Shown one piece after another: positions 1 through 6,208 of a stretch of DNA of 19,230 nt. Each line of letters begins with the position of its first letter. Within the stretch, counting starts at the first letter, position 1. The notes under the pieces were generated by a model. It ran no database searches. It was not told where the DNA came from and saw only the letters and a list, made by a program, of their open reading frames with translations. The translations under genes and the position numbers were made by a program. The stretch is from Ruminococcus sp. AF31-8BH (GTDB taxonomy: Bacteria > Bacillota > Clostridia > Lachnospirales > Lachnospiraceae), in NCBI RefSeq assembly GCF_003460605.1, contig NZ_QTVN01000022.1, positions 1 to 19,230 on the forward strand. Direction: 5' to 3'.

Positions 1-89
1 CGTCGAGTAGACTTTGTCTCGACTTTTTCACATCCTTTCATCATATATTGTTTTGCGATGAGAGGTTCAAGTCTCAAAAGCCCCTCACA

Positions 90-122
90 GAACCGCACGT
101 GCCCTATTAAGGCATACGGCTC
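90..122 (-). ncRNA. Group II intron domain V hairpin
   Basis: The minus strand reads GAGCCGTATGCC, TTAATA, then GGGCACGTGCGGTTC. This is the 33-34-nt catalytic hairpin conserved in bacterial group II introns, with GAGCCGU pairing with ACGGUUC-like bases and a short terminal loop. Domain VI follows from 89 to about 3. It opens GTGAGGGG and closes CTACTCGAC, as in other bacterial introns, but is longer than usual (see findings). Confidence 0.9.
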
Positions 123-139
123 TTCAATAAGCCATTTAC

Positions 140-1405
140 CTAATACGCACTTTTCAGATATATCCTTGGATACTCCAGTGGATGTATCTTTAGAATATTC
201 ATATATTTCTTCCACGTCAGCCAATACGTTTGGTCTCTGCGTCTCTTGCTTTTCCATAACTCCTGTCTCACATATTTGTAATATTTTTGCAAACCTATGT
301 AGTTCCCATAGATTCCATAGTATCTGTAATGCCCCGTCAGTTTCACATTCAACGCTTCTATGGTATCGGCTATGCTTTCGTGCATATGCTCCCATAACCA
401 TTTCTTGACTGCTTCTCTTTTCATTTTCAGCTTCTTCCTGCTTGTTCTATGCAGTACACAGTACTTGCCCCAGTGACTTGTCACATTGTAGTGTGTAAAG
501 CCGAGAAAGTCAAAGGATTCCTTTGTTCCCTTGTATCTGCCAAAGGGTAGAATTCTGCTTTTATCCTCTGCAATTTCAAGACCGAATTTACGCAGTCTTT
601 CTATCAGAAGCTGATAAAACCTTTGTGCTTCATTCTCGTATTGGAACAGACATACAAAATCATCTGCATAGCGTACCATGTACATTTCTCCCTTAAACTC
701 ATGCTTTTTCACATAATCAAACCATGTATCTAAGGTATAGTGCAGATACACATTTGCCAGCACTGGCGAAATCAGCCCGCCCTGTACTGTTCCAGCTTCT
801 GTATCCAGTCGCTTACCATCCTCCATAACTCCCCCTATCAGAAATCTCTTGATATATCTGATGAAGTTCTTATCTGCTATGTCATGCTCAAGAAATTTTA
901 TCATCCACTCATGGTCTAGGTTATCAAAGAATCCCTTGATGTCTGCATCTAAAATGTAATTGACCTTGTCTGCCATGATGTGTTTGTTTACTCTTTGAAT
1001 TGCATCGTGACAACTTCTGTTTGGACGAAACCCAAATGAAAACTCCTTGAACTTAGGCTCATAAATCGCTTCCAGTATCTCTTTAAAGACACCTTGAACG
1101 ACTTTATCCTCAAATGACGGAATGCCGAGTCCTCGCATCTTGCCATTACCTTTTGGGATATAGGCTCTGCGCACGGGATATGGTTTATAGGAAAACTTCT
1201 TCATTCTGACAAGCAGACTCTCTATGTTTTCTTCTAAGTTCTCTCCGTATTGCTCCTTGGTTATTCCATCCACTCCTACTGCTTTCCCTTTGGGTTGTTT
1301 GTTGTAGGACTCTTTGAGTGTGTCACTGTTGACATATTTCATTAGCGACTGAACTCTGCCATATCTTTCTACGAGACTGGCTATTTCTGCTTTCTCTTTT
1401 TCCAT
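140..1405 (-). CDS. ltrA: Group II intron reverse transcriptase/maturase
   Basis: This 421-aa LtrA-type protein binds the intron RNA, helps it fold and splice, and copies it into DNA during retrohoming. The reverse transcriptase domain spans about residues 40-305, with DADIKGFFDN around D154, QGGLISP at 208-214, and the catalytic YADD at 246-249. A maturase (X) domain follows, with GHYRYYGI at 358-365. No HNH endonuclease domain is seen after it; the protein ends at KIHPLEYPRIYLKSAY. Such endonuclease-lacking proteins usually depend on replication-fork DNA for priming (family knowledge). The start at 1405 is chosen because AGGAGG lies about 10 bases upstream. The open frame continues to 1546, but that stretch is intron RNA. 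The ORF appears intact. Confidence 0.95.
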   Translation of the reverse strand: MEKEKAEIASLVERYGRVQSLMKYVNSDTLKESYNKQPKGKAVGVDGITKEQYGENLEENIESLLVRMKKFSYKPYPVRRAYIPKGNGKMRGLGIPSFEDKVVQGVFKEILEAIYEPKFKEFSFGFRPNRSCHDAIQRVNKHIMADKVNYILDADIKGFFDNLDHEWMIKFLEHDIADKNFIRYIKRFLIGGVMEDGKRLDTEAGTVQGGLISPVLANVYLHYTLDTWFDYVKKHEFKGEMYMVRYADDFVCLFQYENEAQRFYQLLIERLRKFGLEIAEDKSRILPFGRYKGTKESFDFLGFTHYNVTSHWGKYCVLHRTSRKKLKMKREAVKKWLWEHMHESIADTIEALNVKLTGHYRYYGIYGNYIGLQKYYKYVRQELWKSKRRRDQTYWLTWKKYMNILKIHPLEYPRIYLKSAY

Positions 1406-1903
1406 AGATTTTATGCCTCCTGTGCTCTCTATGTTTTGATTGCAAAAGCAACTTATTGTCCGTCCCTTCCCTCCAGCGTCATTACTGCTTTCATCAGTAC
1501 TATGGACGAATCCGACTCCTCGATGGTCTTCGTTCATACTCACCATTGCATTGGTCGATATTCCCTACTGTCTCATGTACAGAACCATCCAGGCCTCCCA
1601 GGTATGTCAAATATAACAATATCAGGTATGCCGTGCTCTAGGACTCCGGTGTGTTTTCATAGTCTCGCTTTAACGACTAATCCTTATTGGTGACCCAAGG
1701 AGGTAGCAGACCACCCCACACAATCGATATTTTAACGAAGCTCAATCACTTCACGCTTACGCATTACGGCGTTCCTGTTCCCTGTCCTACGCTTAAACAC
1801 CATTGTTAGCCTTTGGCGCTCCAAGGACTCGGTACTGGCGACTTGCTAAGTCTTACCAGACTGGATTCCCACCAGTTATATATTTGGCACCGAACTGGCG
1901 CAC

Positions 1904-1916
1904 ACCTCCGAGGCTA
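1904..1916 (-). other. Intron-binding sites IBS1 and IBS2 in the 5' exon
   Basis: Reading the minus strand, IBS2 TAGCC (1916 to 1912) and IBS1 GGAGGT (1909 to 1904) lie at -13 to -9 and -6 to -1 of the 5' splice site. This is the standard spacing for base-pairing with EBS2 and EBS1 inside the intron. They define the insertion target and place the exon-intron border between 1904 and 1903. Confidence 0.8.
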
Positions 1917-1946
1917 TTGTAACACATTCGATTTTGAGTGTACAGT

Positions 1947-1974
1947 TACAAAAAGGTGCGTACTTGTTTTTGTA
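1947..1974. promoter_or_regulatory. Inverted repeat overlapping cupin promoter (candidate operator)
   Basis: TACAAAAA (1947-1954) and TTTTTGTA (1967-1974) form a perfect 8-bp inverted repeat with a 12-bp spacer. The right arm covers the -35 hexamer of the cupin promoter. A dimeric repressor bound here would block transcription. The regulator is unknown: the half-sites differ from the dyad in front of the MarR gene, so that MarR is not an obvious candidate. Function is inferred. Confidence 0.45.
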
Positions 1975-1992
1975 TGTGTCTCACACTATACT
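1964..1992 (+). promoter_or_regulatory. Promoter of the cupin gene
   Basis: TTGTTT at 1964-1969 and TATACT at 1987-1992 are separated by exactly 17 bp, a good sigma-A-type promoter. A transcript would start near 2000, giving a leader of about 37 nt before the ATG at 2037. The promoter lies in the intron's 5' exon side, so the intron did not interrupt it. Confidence 0.65.
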
Positions 1993-2036
1993 AACACCAA
2001 GCAACCAGAAACTACAAATTAACTATGGAGGTTATT

Positions 2037-2390
2037 ATGGCAAATTACACAAAAACAACTATTGGAAAGGAAAACCGAATTGAGCTGCACGAAAAGTTGT
2101 CTTTAACAGGTGCAGAAATCAGTTTAAACGAACTACCTGCAGGAGCAAATGTCCCATTTGTTCATTCTCATAAAGAAAATGAAGAAATCTATGGAATTCT
2201 TTCAGGTAACGGCAAAGCCATAATTGATGGAGAAGAAATTAGCCTTTCAACTGGAGACTGGCTAAAAATCGCACCTGCTGCAAAGCGTCAGTTTTTTGCA
2301 TCCGATATTTCCGGAATTACTTATATCTGCATTCAGGTAAAAGAAAATTCTCTGGAACATTTTACAGCAGAGGATGCCGTAATCGGCTAA
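2037..2390 (+). CDS. Small single-domain cupin protein
   Basis: A 117-aa protein forming one conserved beta-barrel cupin domain. Cupin motif 1 is visible as PFVHSHKENEEIYGILSGNG (residues 40-59), with H43, H45 and E49/E50 as likely metal ligands. Motif 2 is represented by GDWLKIAPAAKRQF (73-86). No second domain, signal peptide or membrane segment is present, so it is cytoplasmic. Proteins of this size and type are often called cupin-domain proteins with no fixed substrate, and the reaction cannot be named from sequence. The start is set by GGAGG at 2027-2031, five bases before the ATG; an in-frame ATG at 2025 has no comparable site. It is monocistronic, with its own promoter and a strong terminator. 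Confidence 0.85.
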   Translation: MANYTKTTIGKENRIELHEKLSLTGAEISLNELPAGANVPFVHSHKENEEIYGILSGNGKAIIDGEEISLSTGDWLKIAPAAKRQFFASDISGITYICIQVKENSLEHFTAEDAVIG

Positions 2391-2408
2391 TTAAAAGTAT
2401 TTATATAC

Positions 2409-2456
2409 AGAAATGCACAGTTCCCGATATGCTAAGAACTGTGCATTTCTTTTTTG
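2409..2456 (+). terminator. Rho-independent terminator after the cupin gene
   Basis: A perfect 14-bp stem (2409-2422 with 2437-2450, AGAAATGCACAGTT and its complement) encloses a 14-nt loop and is followed by TTTTTT. It ends the cupin transcript. It also separates that transcript from the convergent minus-strand operon ending at 2494, which it may terminate as well. Confidence 0.9.
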
Positions 2457-2493
2457 TTCAATATTACGTTTTCTCAATTTTTCAAACAAGAAG

Positions 2494-3402
2494 TTAGCGA
2501 TTTCTTTTTCCAGTATTCTCTGTCCCACGGATTTCCTCATGATAGAAATAATCTACGATCACCGGATGTCCCTGCGGGACTCTGCCATAAGGCATTTCAT
2601 TATCCACAAAGGCACAATCATACTTCTTAGCCATTTTCTCAGCTTTTACTTCAAGTGCTTCAAAGTAGCTGCGGTTATGCTTGTTATAGATCTCGTCGTA
2701 AAGTGGTACAAGATCAGGATATTTTCCGGCGATATAATCCATAATTATCTTTTTGAAACCGCCTCGAAGATTGAGATTTTCGAGCCAGAACAGATCGCAC
2801 TGATCCTTTACCCGCTCAAAGATTGCTTCAAAATCCGTGATACCGGGGAATACCGGGGATACGAAACAGACTGTACGGATACCTGCCTCATATACCTGCT
2901 TCATAGCAGCGATACGGTGCTCAATGCTCGAAGCAGAATCCATATCGTTCTTGAAATTTTCATCTAGTGTGTTGATCGACCATGAAACGGTTACACGTCC
3001 AAGCTTCTTCAACAGATCAATATCCCGTACCACAAGATCCGACTTTGTGCAGATCAGAATATCTGCGTCACTGCCGATCAGCTGCTCCAGAAGTTTTCTG
3101 GTATTCCCGAATTGCTCCTCCTGTGGATTGTAGCCATCTGTCACAGAACCGATGACCACCCGCTGTCCGGCATATTTCTTCGGATTTTTAATTTCTGGCC
3201 AATGCTTCACATCAAGGAAAGTGCCCCATTCCTCCTTGTGCCCGGTAAAGCGCTTCATAAAAGAAGCATAGCAATACTTGCAGGCATGTGTACAGCCCAC
3301 ATAGGGATTGACCGAGTAACCGCCTACCGGCAGACTAGACTTAGTCATGATGTTCTTTGTTTCCACCTCACGAATGAGGATTCCATTCATTACTTCTTCC
3401 AT
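2494..3402 (-). CDS. Radical SAM protein, SplB-like
   Basis: A cytoplasmic radical S-adenosylmethionine enzyme of about 302 aa. The 4Fe-4S motif CTHACKYC gives Cys37, 41 and 44 (CxxxCxxC), preceded by NPYVGC as in the spore-photoproduct-lyase-like and Rv2578c-type group. Segments GSVTDGYNPQEEQ (about 86-98) and CTKSDLVVRDIDLL also match that group. Substrate and reaction are unknown. True SplB repairs thymine photoproducts, but membership of the wider group does not prove that role. It is the last gene of the MarR operon and overlaps the preceding gene. Two starts are possible: ATG 3402 (used here, with AGAGGT upstream) or ATG 3390, which shares TAATG with the upstream stop and would give 298 aa. 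Confidence 0.8.
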   Translation of the reverse strand: MEEVMNGILIREVETKNIMTKSSLPVGGYSVNPYVGCTHACKYCYASFMKRFTGHKEEWGTFLDVKHWPEIKNPKKYAGQRVVIGSVTDGYNPQEEQFGNTRKLLEQLIGSDADILICTKSDLVVRDIDLLKKLGRVTVSWSINTLDENFKNDMDSASSIEHRIAAMKQVYEAGIRTVCFVSPVFPGITDFEAIFERVKDQCDLFWLENLNLRGGFKKIIMDYIAGKYPDLVPLYDEIYNKHNRSYFEALEVKAEKMAKKYDCAFVDNEMPYGRVPQGHPVIVDYFYHEEIRGTENTGKRNR

Positions 3403-4079
3403 GATTTCTGTACCTCTAACACTTTATTAAATTCTTCCGGCATTTCCTGAATCATATTTTCATCTCCTATGATAGGGACAAGGTCTTCCTTCATAAACAC
3501 CGGAATGCCGAGCTTATGTGCCTGGTCCGTCAGAGACCATGCCCATTCCGGCTCCGTATGAATCTTCCTACTCTGAGCTCCGGTCATGGTGCCGACAACG
3601 ATCCAGTTGATCCCGGAAAGATCAACTGAACCTGGATTGTCGAATAGCGGCTCAAAGGTAACATGATAGTGTTTTGCTCTGACATTTTCCCGTAGTGCGT
3701 CAATACGCCACAGTTCTGCTTTTCTCGTCACCGTAACACCAAACCATGCGTTTTCCAAATCTGTATCAAAATCCAGCAGATCTGGTCGCTTTGTAAGGAA
3801 CAGGAACTGATGCTGTGGATTTTCACGGATTTTTTCAAATACCTCGTCTCTCCATTCTGACTTCCAGCCGGAAAGATCGCTCATGCCGGTAAGAAGAAAG
3901 TTCTGCGGACGTTTCTTTTCCATCATCTTGAGCTTACCCGGAAAGAATTCAGGGTCAGCAAAGTCATCAATCATATGCCAGCGTTTCACATTATTGCGGG
4001 CATAGCAATATGCACACCCCACTGTACATCCGATGACGATATTCATGTTTTGAATCTGATCTTTGATACAAATACTCAT
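3390..4079 (-). CDS. DUF5131 / phage Gp37-Gp68-like protein with CxxxCxxC motif
   Basis: A 229-aa protein recognised as the DUF5131 (phage Gp37/Gp68) family. It has CTVGCAYC near the N terminus (Cys18, 22, 25), followed by NNVKRW, GMSDLSGW and FLFLTKRP. The end of the domain has WFGVTVT, HVTFEPLF and WIVVGTMTGAQSR. The cysteine spacing equals that of radical SAM enzymes, and the family is regarded as radical-SAM-like, but the substrate is not known. The start is ATG 4079, because ATGA (4079-4076) overlaps the marR stop and AGGAG lies 11 bases upstream; an upstream GTG at 4091 is less likely. Tight coupling to the SplB-like gene suggests the two act in one pathway (inference). Confidence 0.8.
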   Translation of the reverse strand: MSICIKDQIQNMNIVIGCTVGCAYCYARNNVKRWHMIDDFADPEFFPGKLKMMEKKRPQNFLLTGMSDLSGWKSEWRDEVFEKIRENPQHQFLFLTKRPDLLDFDTDLENAWFGVTVTRKAELWRIDALRENVRAKHYHVTFEPLFDNPGSVDLSGINWIVVGTMTGAQSRKIHTEPEWAWSLTDQAHKLGIPVFMKEDLVPIIGDENMIQEMPEEFNKVLEVQKSWKK

Positions 4080-4507
4080 GATTTCTGCCACTCCTCAAGA
4101 TTCTTTCTGATACGGTCGAGGCATTCCTCAAACTGGGTAATTTCTTCCTCCGAAAAACCTTTGTAGTAAATACTGCCCATTTTATCAGATACAGTATCGT
4201 ATTTGTCCTTTAAGGCATGTGCTTTTTCAGTCAGAAACAGGAGTGTTTTCCTTTTGTCCGTTTCAGACTGAACACGTCTTATCAGCCCTTGATTTTCCAT
4301 TCTTTCCAGCATCGTAGTAAGAGAAGTTATCGCTAATCCACATTTAATCGAGAGTGACCTGATTGAGATTCCATCTTCCTGCCACAGTACATAAAGAATA
4401 CGCCCCTGGGCTCCGTTAAACGCATCAATATTCTTTTCGCTGAGAATCTTCTCAAAGATTCGATCTCCAAGTTGTTTTATTTTGGTAACAAGAAATCCGC
4501 CATTCAT
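4076..4507 (-). CDS. MarR family transcriptional regulator
   Basis: A 143-aa winged-helix DNA-binding protein, the usual length for MarR dimers. The recognition region SIRSLSIKCGLAITSLTTMLERMENQGLI lies at about residues 48-76. The wing contains the family signature VQSETDKRKTLLFLTEKA, and a helical dimerisation region follows. It opens a three-gene operon with four-base overlaps to the next gene. A large dyad covers its own promoter, so it very likely represses itself and the two iron-sulfur genes until a ligand or oxidant releases it. The ATG at 4507 follows GGAG (4524 to 4521) by 13 bases, somewhat far. The sensed compound is unknown. Confidence 0.88.
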   Translation of the reverse strand: MNGGFLVTKIKQLGDRIFEKILSEKNIDAFNGAQGRILYVLWQEDGISIRSLSIKCGLAITSLTTMLERMENQGLIRRVQSETDKRKTLLFLTEKAHALKDKYDTVSDKMGSIYYKGFSEEEITQFEECLDRIRKNLEEWQKS

Positions 4508-4516
4508 TTTCGCACA

Positions 4517-4563
4517 AAAACTCCTATATAGTATATTATCAAATAATACTATATAGGAGTTTT
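4517..4563. promoter_or_regulatory. 18-bp perfect inverted repeat, probable MarR operator
   Basis: AAAACTCCTATATAGTAT (4517-4534) and its exact complement (4546-4563) flank an 11-bp spacer. The repeat covers the spacer and -10 of the marR promoter and the start of transcription, which is where an autorepressor binds. The downstream arm also supplies the GGAG used as ribosome binding site. Confidence 0.75.
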
Positions 4564-4571
4564 ACTGTCAA
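4543..4571 (-). promoter_or_regulatory. Promoter of the marR operon
   Basis: On the minus strand, TTGACA (4571 to 4566) and TATTAT (4548 to 4543) are separated by 17 bp, a near-consensus promoter. The predicted start is near 4536, inside the dyad. The promoter lies inside the divergent tail of the truncated relaxase ORF, so both sit next to the recombination junction near 4610. Confidence 0.85.
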
Positions 4572-4962
4572 CAGTTTGTATGTCTAAGTAGAAGTAAATA
4601 CCGATTTGCACCTCAACCGCATTAAAAATCAGGTGGTTATGAACATGTTCTTTGTCTATATGGGTGGTAAGCACAAACTCATACTTGCCGCCCAGGATTT
4701 CTTTTGCAAGCTCCATGCCGATCTCATGGGCCTGCTCCGGAGTGACCTCCCCAGGTTGAAAGGCTTGGATCAGGTGGCGGCCCAGGTTCGTTCCCTTGTC
4801 GATGGCGTGGCGGCGGGTCCAGGAAAATTCGATATCCGCGGTTTCGGCGGCGCAGCCATGGGCGGATACAAGCAGCTTTCCATCCGTCTTTTCTGGGTTG
4901 CAGATATAGTCAATGGCCGCTTTCAGCGTTGACTTGATAGGATGCGTCTTTGTAACTGCCAT
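4549..4962 (-). pseudogene. Relaxase (MobA/VirD2-like), 3'-truncated
   Basis: This is the N-terminal piece of a conjugative relaxase, which nicks oriT and leads the DNA strand into the recipient. Residues 1-116 look genuine: a probable catalytic Tyr19 in AIDYICNPEK, and the metal-binding HUH motif with H101, H106, H108 and H110 in HIDKEHVHNHLIFN. After FNAV the frame runs into unrelated sequence (QIGIYFYLDIQTV, then stop), 137 aa in all, against several hundred in intact relatives. The homology break is near 4610. The start ATG at 4962 overlaps the end of mobC by 40 bp, a normal arrangement for this pair. The nuclease core motifs survive, but the primase/helicase or accessory C-terminus is gone, so function is doubtful. 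Confidence 0.85.
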
Positions 4963-5252
4963 ATCTCATCCAGCCTTTCCCGTATCTCCTCCATGTCGGC
5001 CTGATACGCAGGGCCTCCGGCATTGATCCGCTTGGCAATCTGGTTGATATTCCGGCCGATGGCGGAAAGTTCCGAGGTAAACGCTTTGATCTCCGTGGTG
5101 TCGGTGTAGATGATATATCCGTCAATCGCCATCTTCCGCAGGTAGGCGCCATAGCGCCGGGTGGGGAGCTGGGCCATCTTCTTGTCAATGAGGCGTTTTT
5201 CTTCCTCCGTGACATAAAACTTCATCTGAATATTCCGTTTCCGGTTCGCCAT
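4923..5252 (-). CDS. mobC: Mobilisation relaxosome protein MobC
   Basis: A 109-aa accessory protein that binds oriT and helps the relaxase open the DNA. The N-terminal half (residues 8-45, IQMKFYVTEEEKRLIDKKMA, then YGAYLRKMAIDGYI) fits a ribbon-helix-helix DNA-binding fold. The C-terminal half carries the MobC hallmark LSAIGRNINQIAKRINAGG (62-80) and a charged helix. The start is ATG 5252, behind GGAGG with a six-base spacer; the open frame extends to 5345 but covers the oriT region. It is upstream of and overlapping the relaxase fragment, and appears intact. Confidence 0.88.
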   Translation of the reverse strand: MANRKRNIQMKFYVTEEEKRLIDKKMAQLPTRRYGAYLRKMAIDGYIIYTDTTEIKAFTSELSAIGRNINQIAKRINAGGPAYQADMEEIRERLDEIWQLQRRILSSQR

Positions 5253-5298
5253 GCGCCGCCTCCGTTCCTCATAAGGGTTTGTGACTATCCCAACAAGC

Positions 5299-5361
5299 AA
5301 TTTTGAATTTTCGGGTAAGGGACCTGAAAATCTCAAAATTCGCAAGCGGGTACTCGCTTGC
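5299..5361. other. Probable origin of transfer (oriT) with inverted repeats
   Basis: The DNA directly upstream of mobC holds two dyads. One is a 14-15-bp imperfect repeat (5299-5312 with 5326-5340, AATTTTGAATTTTC type). The other is a 7-bp hairpin GCAAGCG/CGCTTGC (5342-5348 with 5355-5361). Stem-loops between mobC and the next gene are typical of MOB-P oriT regions. The nick site is not identified. Confidence 0.5.
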
Positions 5362-5434
5362 TGTGCTTGCTATCGTTTCTTTTTTCGTACCTAAGTAATA
5401 CCAAAACCTTCACTTTGGCTACCAAAATGCAAAG

Positions 5435-5467
5435 AAAAAACGCTACAAACTTTATCCGTTCATAGCG
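5435..5467 (-). terminator. Terminator of the XRE regulator gene
   Basis: On the minus strand, CGCTA (5467 to 5463) and TAGCG (5445 to 5441) close a hairpin with additional AAC/GTT pairs inside. It is followed by TTTTTT (5440 to 5435), just 37 bp after the XRE stop codon. Confidence 0.65.
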
Positions 5468-5503
5468 TCCATCAGTTCCTATTCAGTTGTGCTGGGAGCA
5501 TGG

Positions 5504-5866
5504 TTACTCCCCCTTTTCTCTGGCGCCCAACACGGCCTGTACGGTGGCAATGATGATCCCGATCTCCCGATCGGTCAATTCATCTGCCAGGATGTCAAGC
5601 TGCCAGCGCGCCGTGGATTTCCCATCTGCCGTATCCCCAAAGAGAAGTTGATCCACGGAGATGTGATAGCGGGACATGAGCTCAAAAAAGATTTGGAGGC
5701 TCGGATGTTGCCCCTTGTTCTCAATATTGGCGAGATAGCGGGGAGAAAGATACATCTCGTCCCCCACTTTGTTGCGGGACTCTTTTTGCCCCGTCCGTGC
5801 TGCTTTTATTGCTGCCCCATAAGGGCTAAAGTCAATTTTTTGTACTGGTCTCTTTGCCATATTCAT
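5504..5866 (-). CDS. XRE/Cro-type helix-turn-helix regulator
   Basis: A 120-aa DNA-binding protein. The HTH spans about residues 15-75: GAAIKAARTGQKESRNKVGDE, then LSPRYLANIENKGQHPSLQIF and ISVDQLL, the classic Cro/C1 pattern. The C-terminal 45 residues (WQLDILADELTDREIGIIIATVQAVLG) form a predicted helical tail. Regulators of this kind commonly sit between the mobilisation genes and the cargo of Tn1549-like conjugative elements and control their transfer genes. It is divergent from the 6013 operon, sharing a 150-bp control region with two dyads, so it may also control that operon (inference). The start is ATG 5866 or 5860; GGTGA lies just before both. Confidence 0.82.
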   Translation of the reverse strand: MNMAKRPVQKIDFSPYGAAIKAARTGQKESRNKVGDEMYLSPRYLANIENKGQHPSLQIFFELMSRYHISVDQLLFGDTADGKSTARWQLDILADELTDREIGIIIATVQAVLGAREKGE

Positions 5867-5929
5867 TCACCAAACTACATTTTACAGTTCACCTTTCTTT
5901 CTGGATATGTCTTTATAGTTCCCGTTATT

Positions 5930-5979
5930 AGCTAAAATAATTCATATTTTAGCTTTGATATTATACGGATTTTCGTATA
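5930..5979. promoter_or_regulatory. Two dyads in the divergent control region
   Basis: AGCTAAAATA (5930-5939) and TATTTTAGCT (5945-5954) form a perfect 10-bp inverted repeat ending one base before the -35 of the rightward promoter. TATACG (5962-5967) and CGTATA (5974-5979) form a second dyad inside that promoter's spacer and -10. Both are plausible operators for the XRE protein or the small HTH protein on either side. Confidence 0.55.
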
Positions 5980-5983
5980 TAAT
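5955..5983 (+). promoter_or_regulatory. Promoter of the HTH-response regulator-kinase operon
   Basis: TTGATA (5955-5960) and TATAAT (5978-5983) are separated by 17 bp, close to consensus. Transcription would start near 5990, about 25 nt before the first gene. Confidence 0.82.
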
Positions 5984-6012
5984 TATACTGATAGAGTTTA
6001 GAGAAAGGGCGG

Positions 6013-6207
6013 ATGAAGATGGAGTATATGTCCTGTCCCGAAGCAGCGAAAAAGTGGGGCATTTCTGAAAGGCGGGTACAGCGGCTTTGTGAGGATGACC
6101 GCATACCTGGCATTTCAAAAATCGGTTATATGTGGCTTATACCAAAGGTAGCAGATAAGCCAGTAGATAAACGGCAAAAACAAAACAAAGGCGGCGAGAA
6201 ATTGTAA
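6013..6207 (+). CDS. Small helix-turn-helix protein, first gene of two-component operon
   Basis: A 64-aa basic protein with a MerR/excisionase-like HTH: SCPEAAKKWGISERRVQRLCEDDRIPGISKIGYMWLIP (residues 7-44), followed by a lysine-rich tail. The tryptophan/proline pattern after the recognition helix resembles small DNA-binding proteins that read a site through a winged HTH. It is transcribed with the response regulator, one base apart (TAA then C then ATG). It may autoregulate the operon through the adjacent dyads, but no function is established. ATG 6013 is used; ATG 6019 has better spacing from AAAGGG and would remove two residues. Confidence 0.75.
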   Translation: MKMEYMSCPEAAKKWGISERRVQRLCEDDRIPGISKIGYMWLIPKVADKPVDKRQKQNKGGEKL

Positions 6208-6208
6208 C

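Larger units (their letters stand above)
2..1903 (-). mobile_element. Group II intron, near-complete, with maturase ORF
   Basis: The minus strand carries a retroelement that splices as RNA and inserts into DNA by retrohoming. The 5' end starts GTGCG at 1903, the usual group II start. The start is confirmed by pairing: the last six exon bases GGAGGT (1909 to 1904) match ACCTCC at 1704 to 1699 (EBS1-IBS1), and exon TAGCC (1916 to 1912) matches GGCTA at 1811 to 1807 (EBS2-IBS2). Domain V lies at 122 to 90. The 3' end reads CTACTCGAC, finishing at about base 2, and a terminal AC fits the AY rule. The 3' exon is therefore essentially outside the window. The host site is noncoding DNA about 60 bp upstream of the cupin promoter, and the intron runs away from that gene. 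The structural class is not assigned. Confidence 0.93.

Noticed and set aside
1406..1546. N-terminal extension of the intron reverse transcriptase (47 residues)
   Set aside because: The extension has no ribosome binding site, low-complexity composition and lies in structured intron RNA. The ATG at 1405 has AGGAGG.
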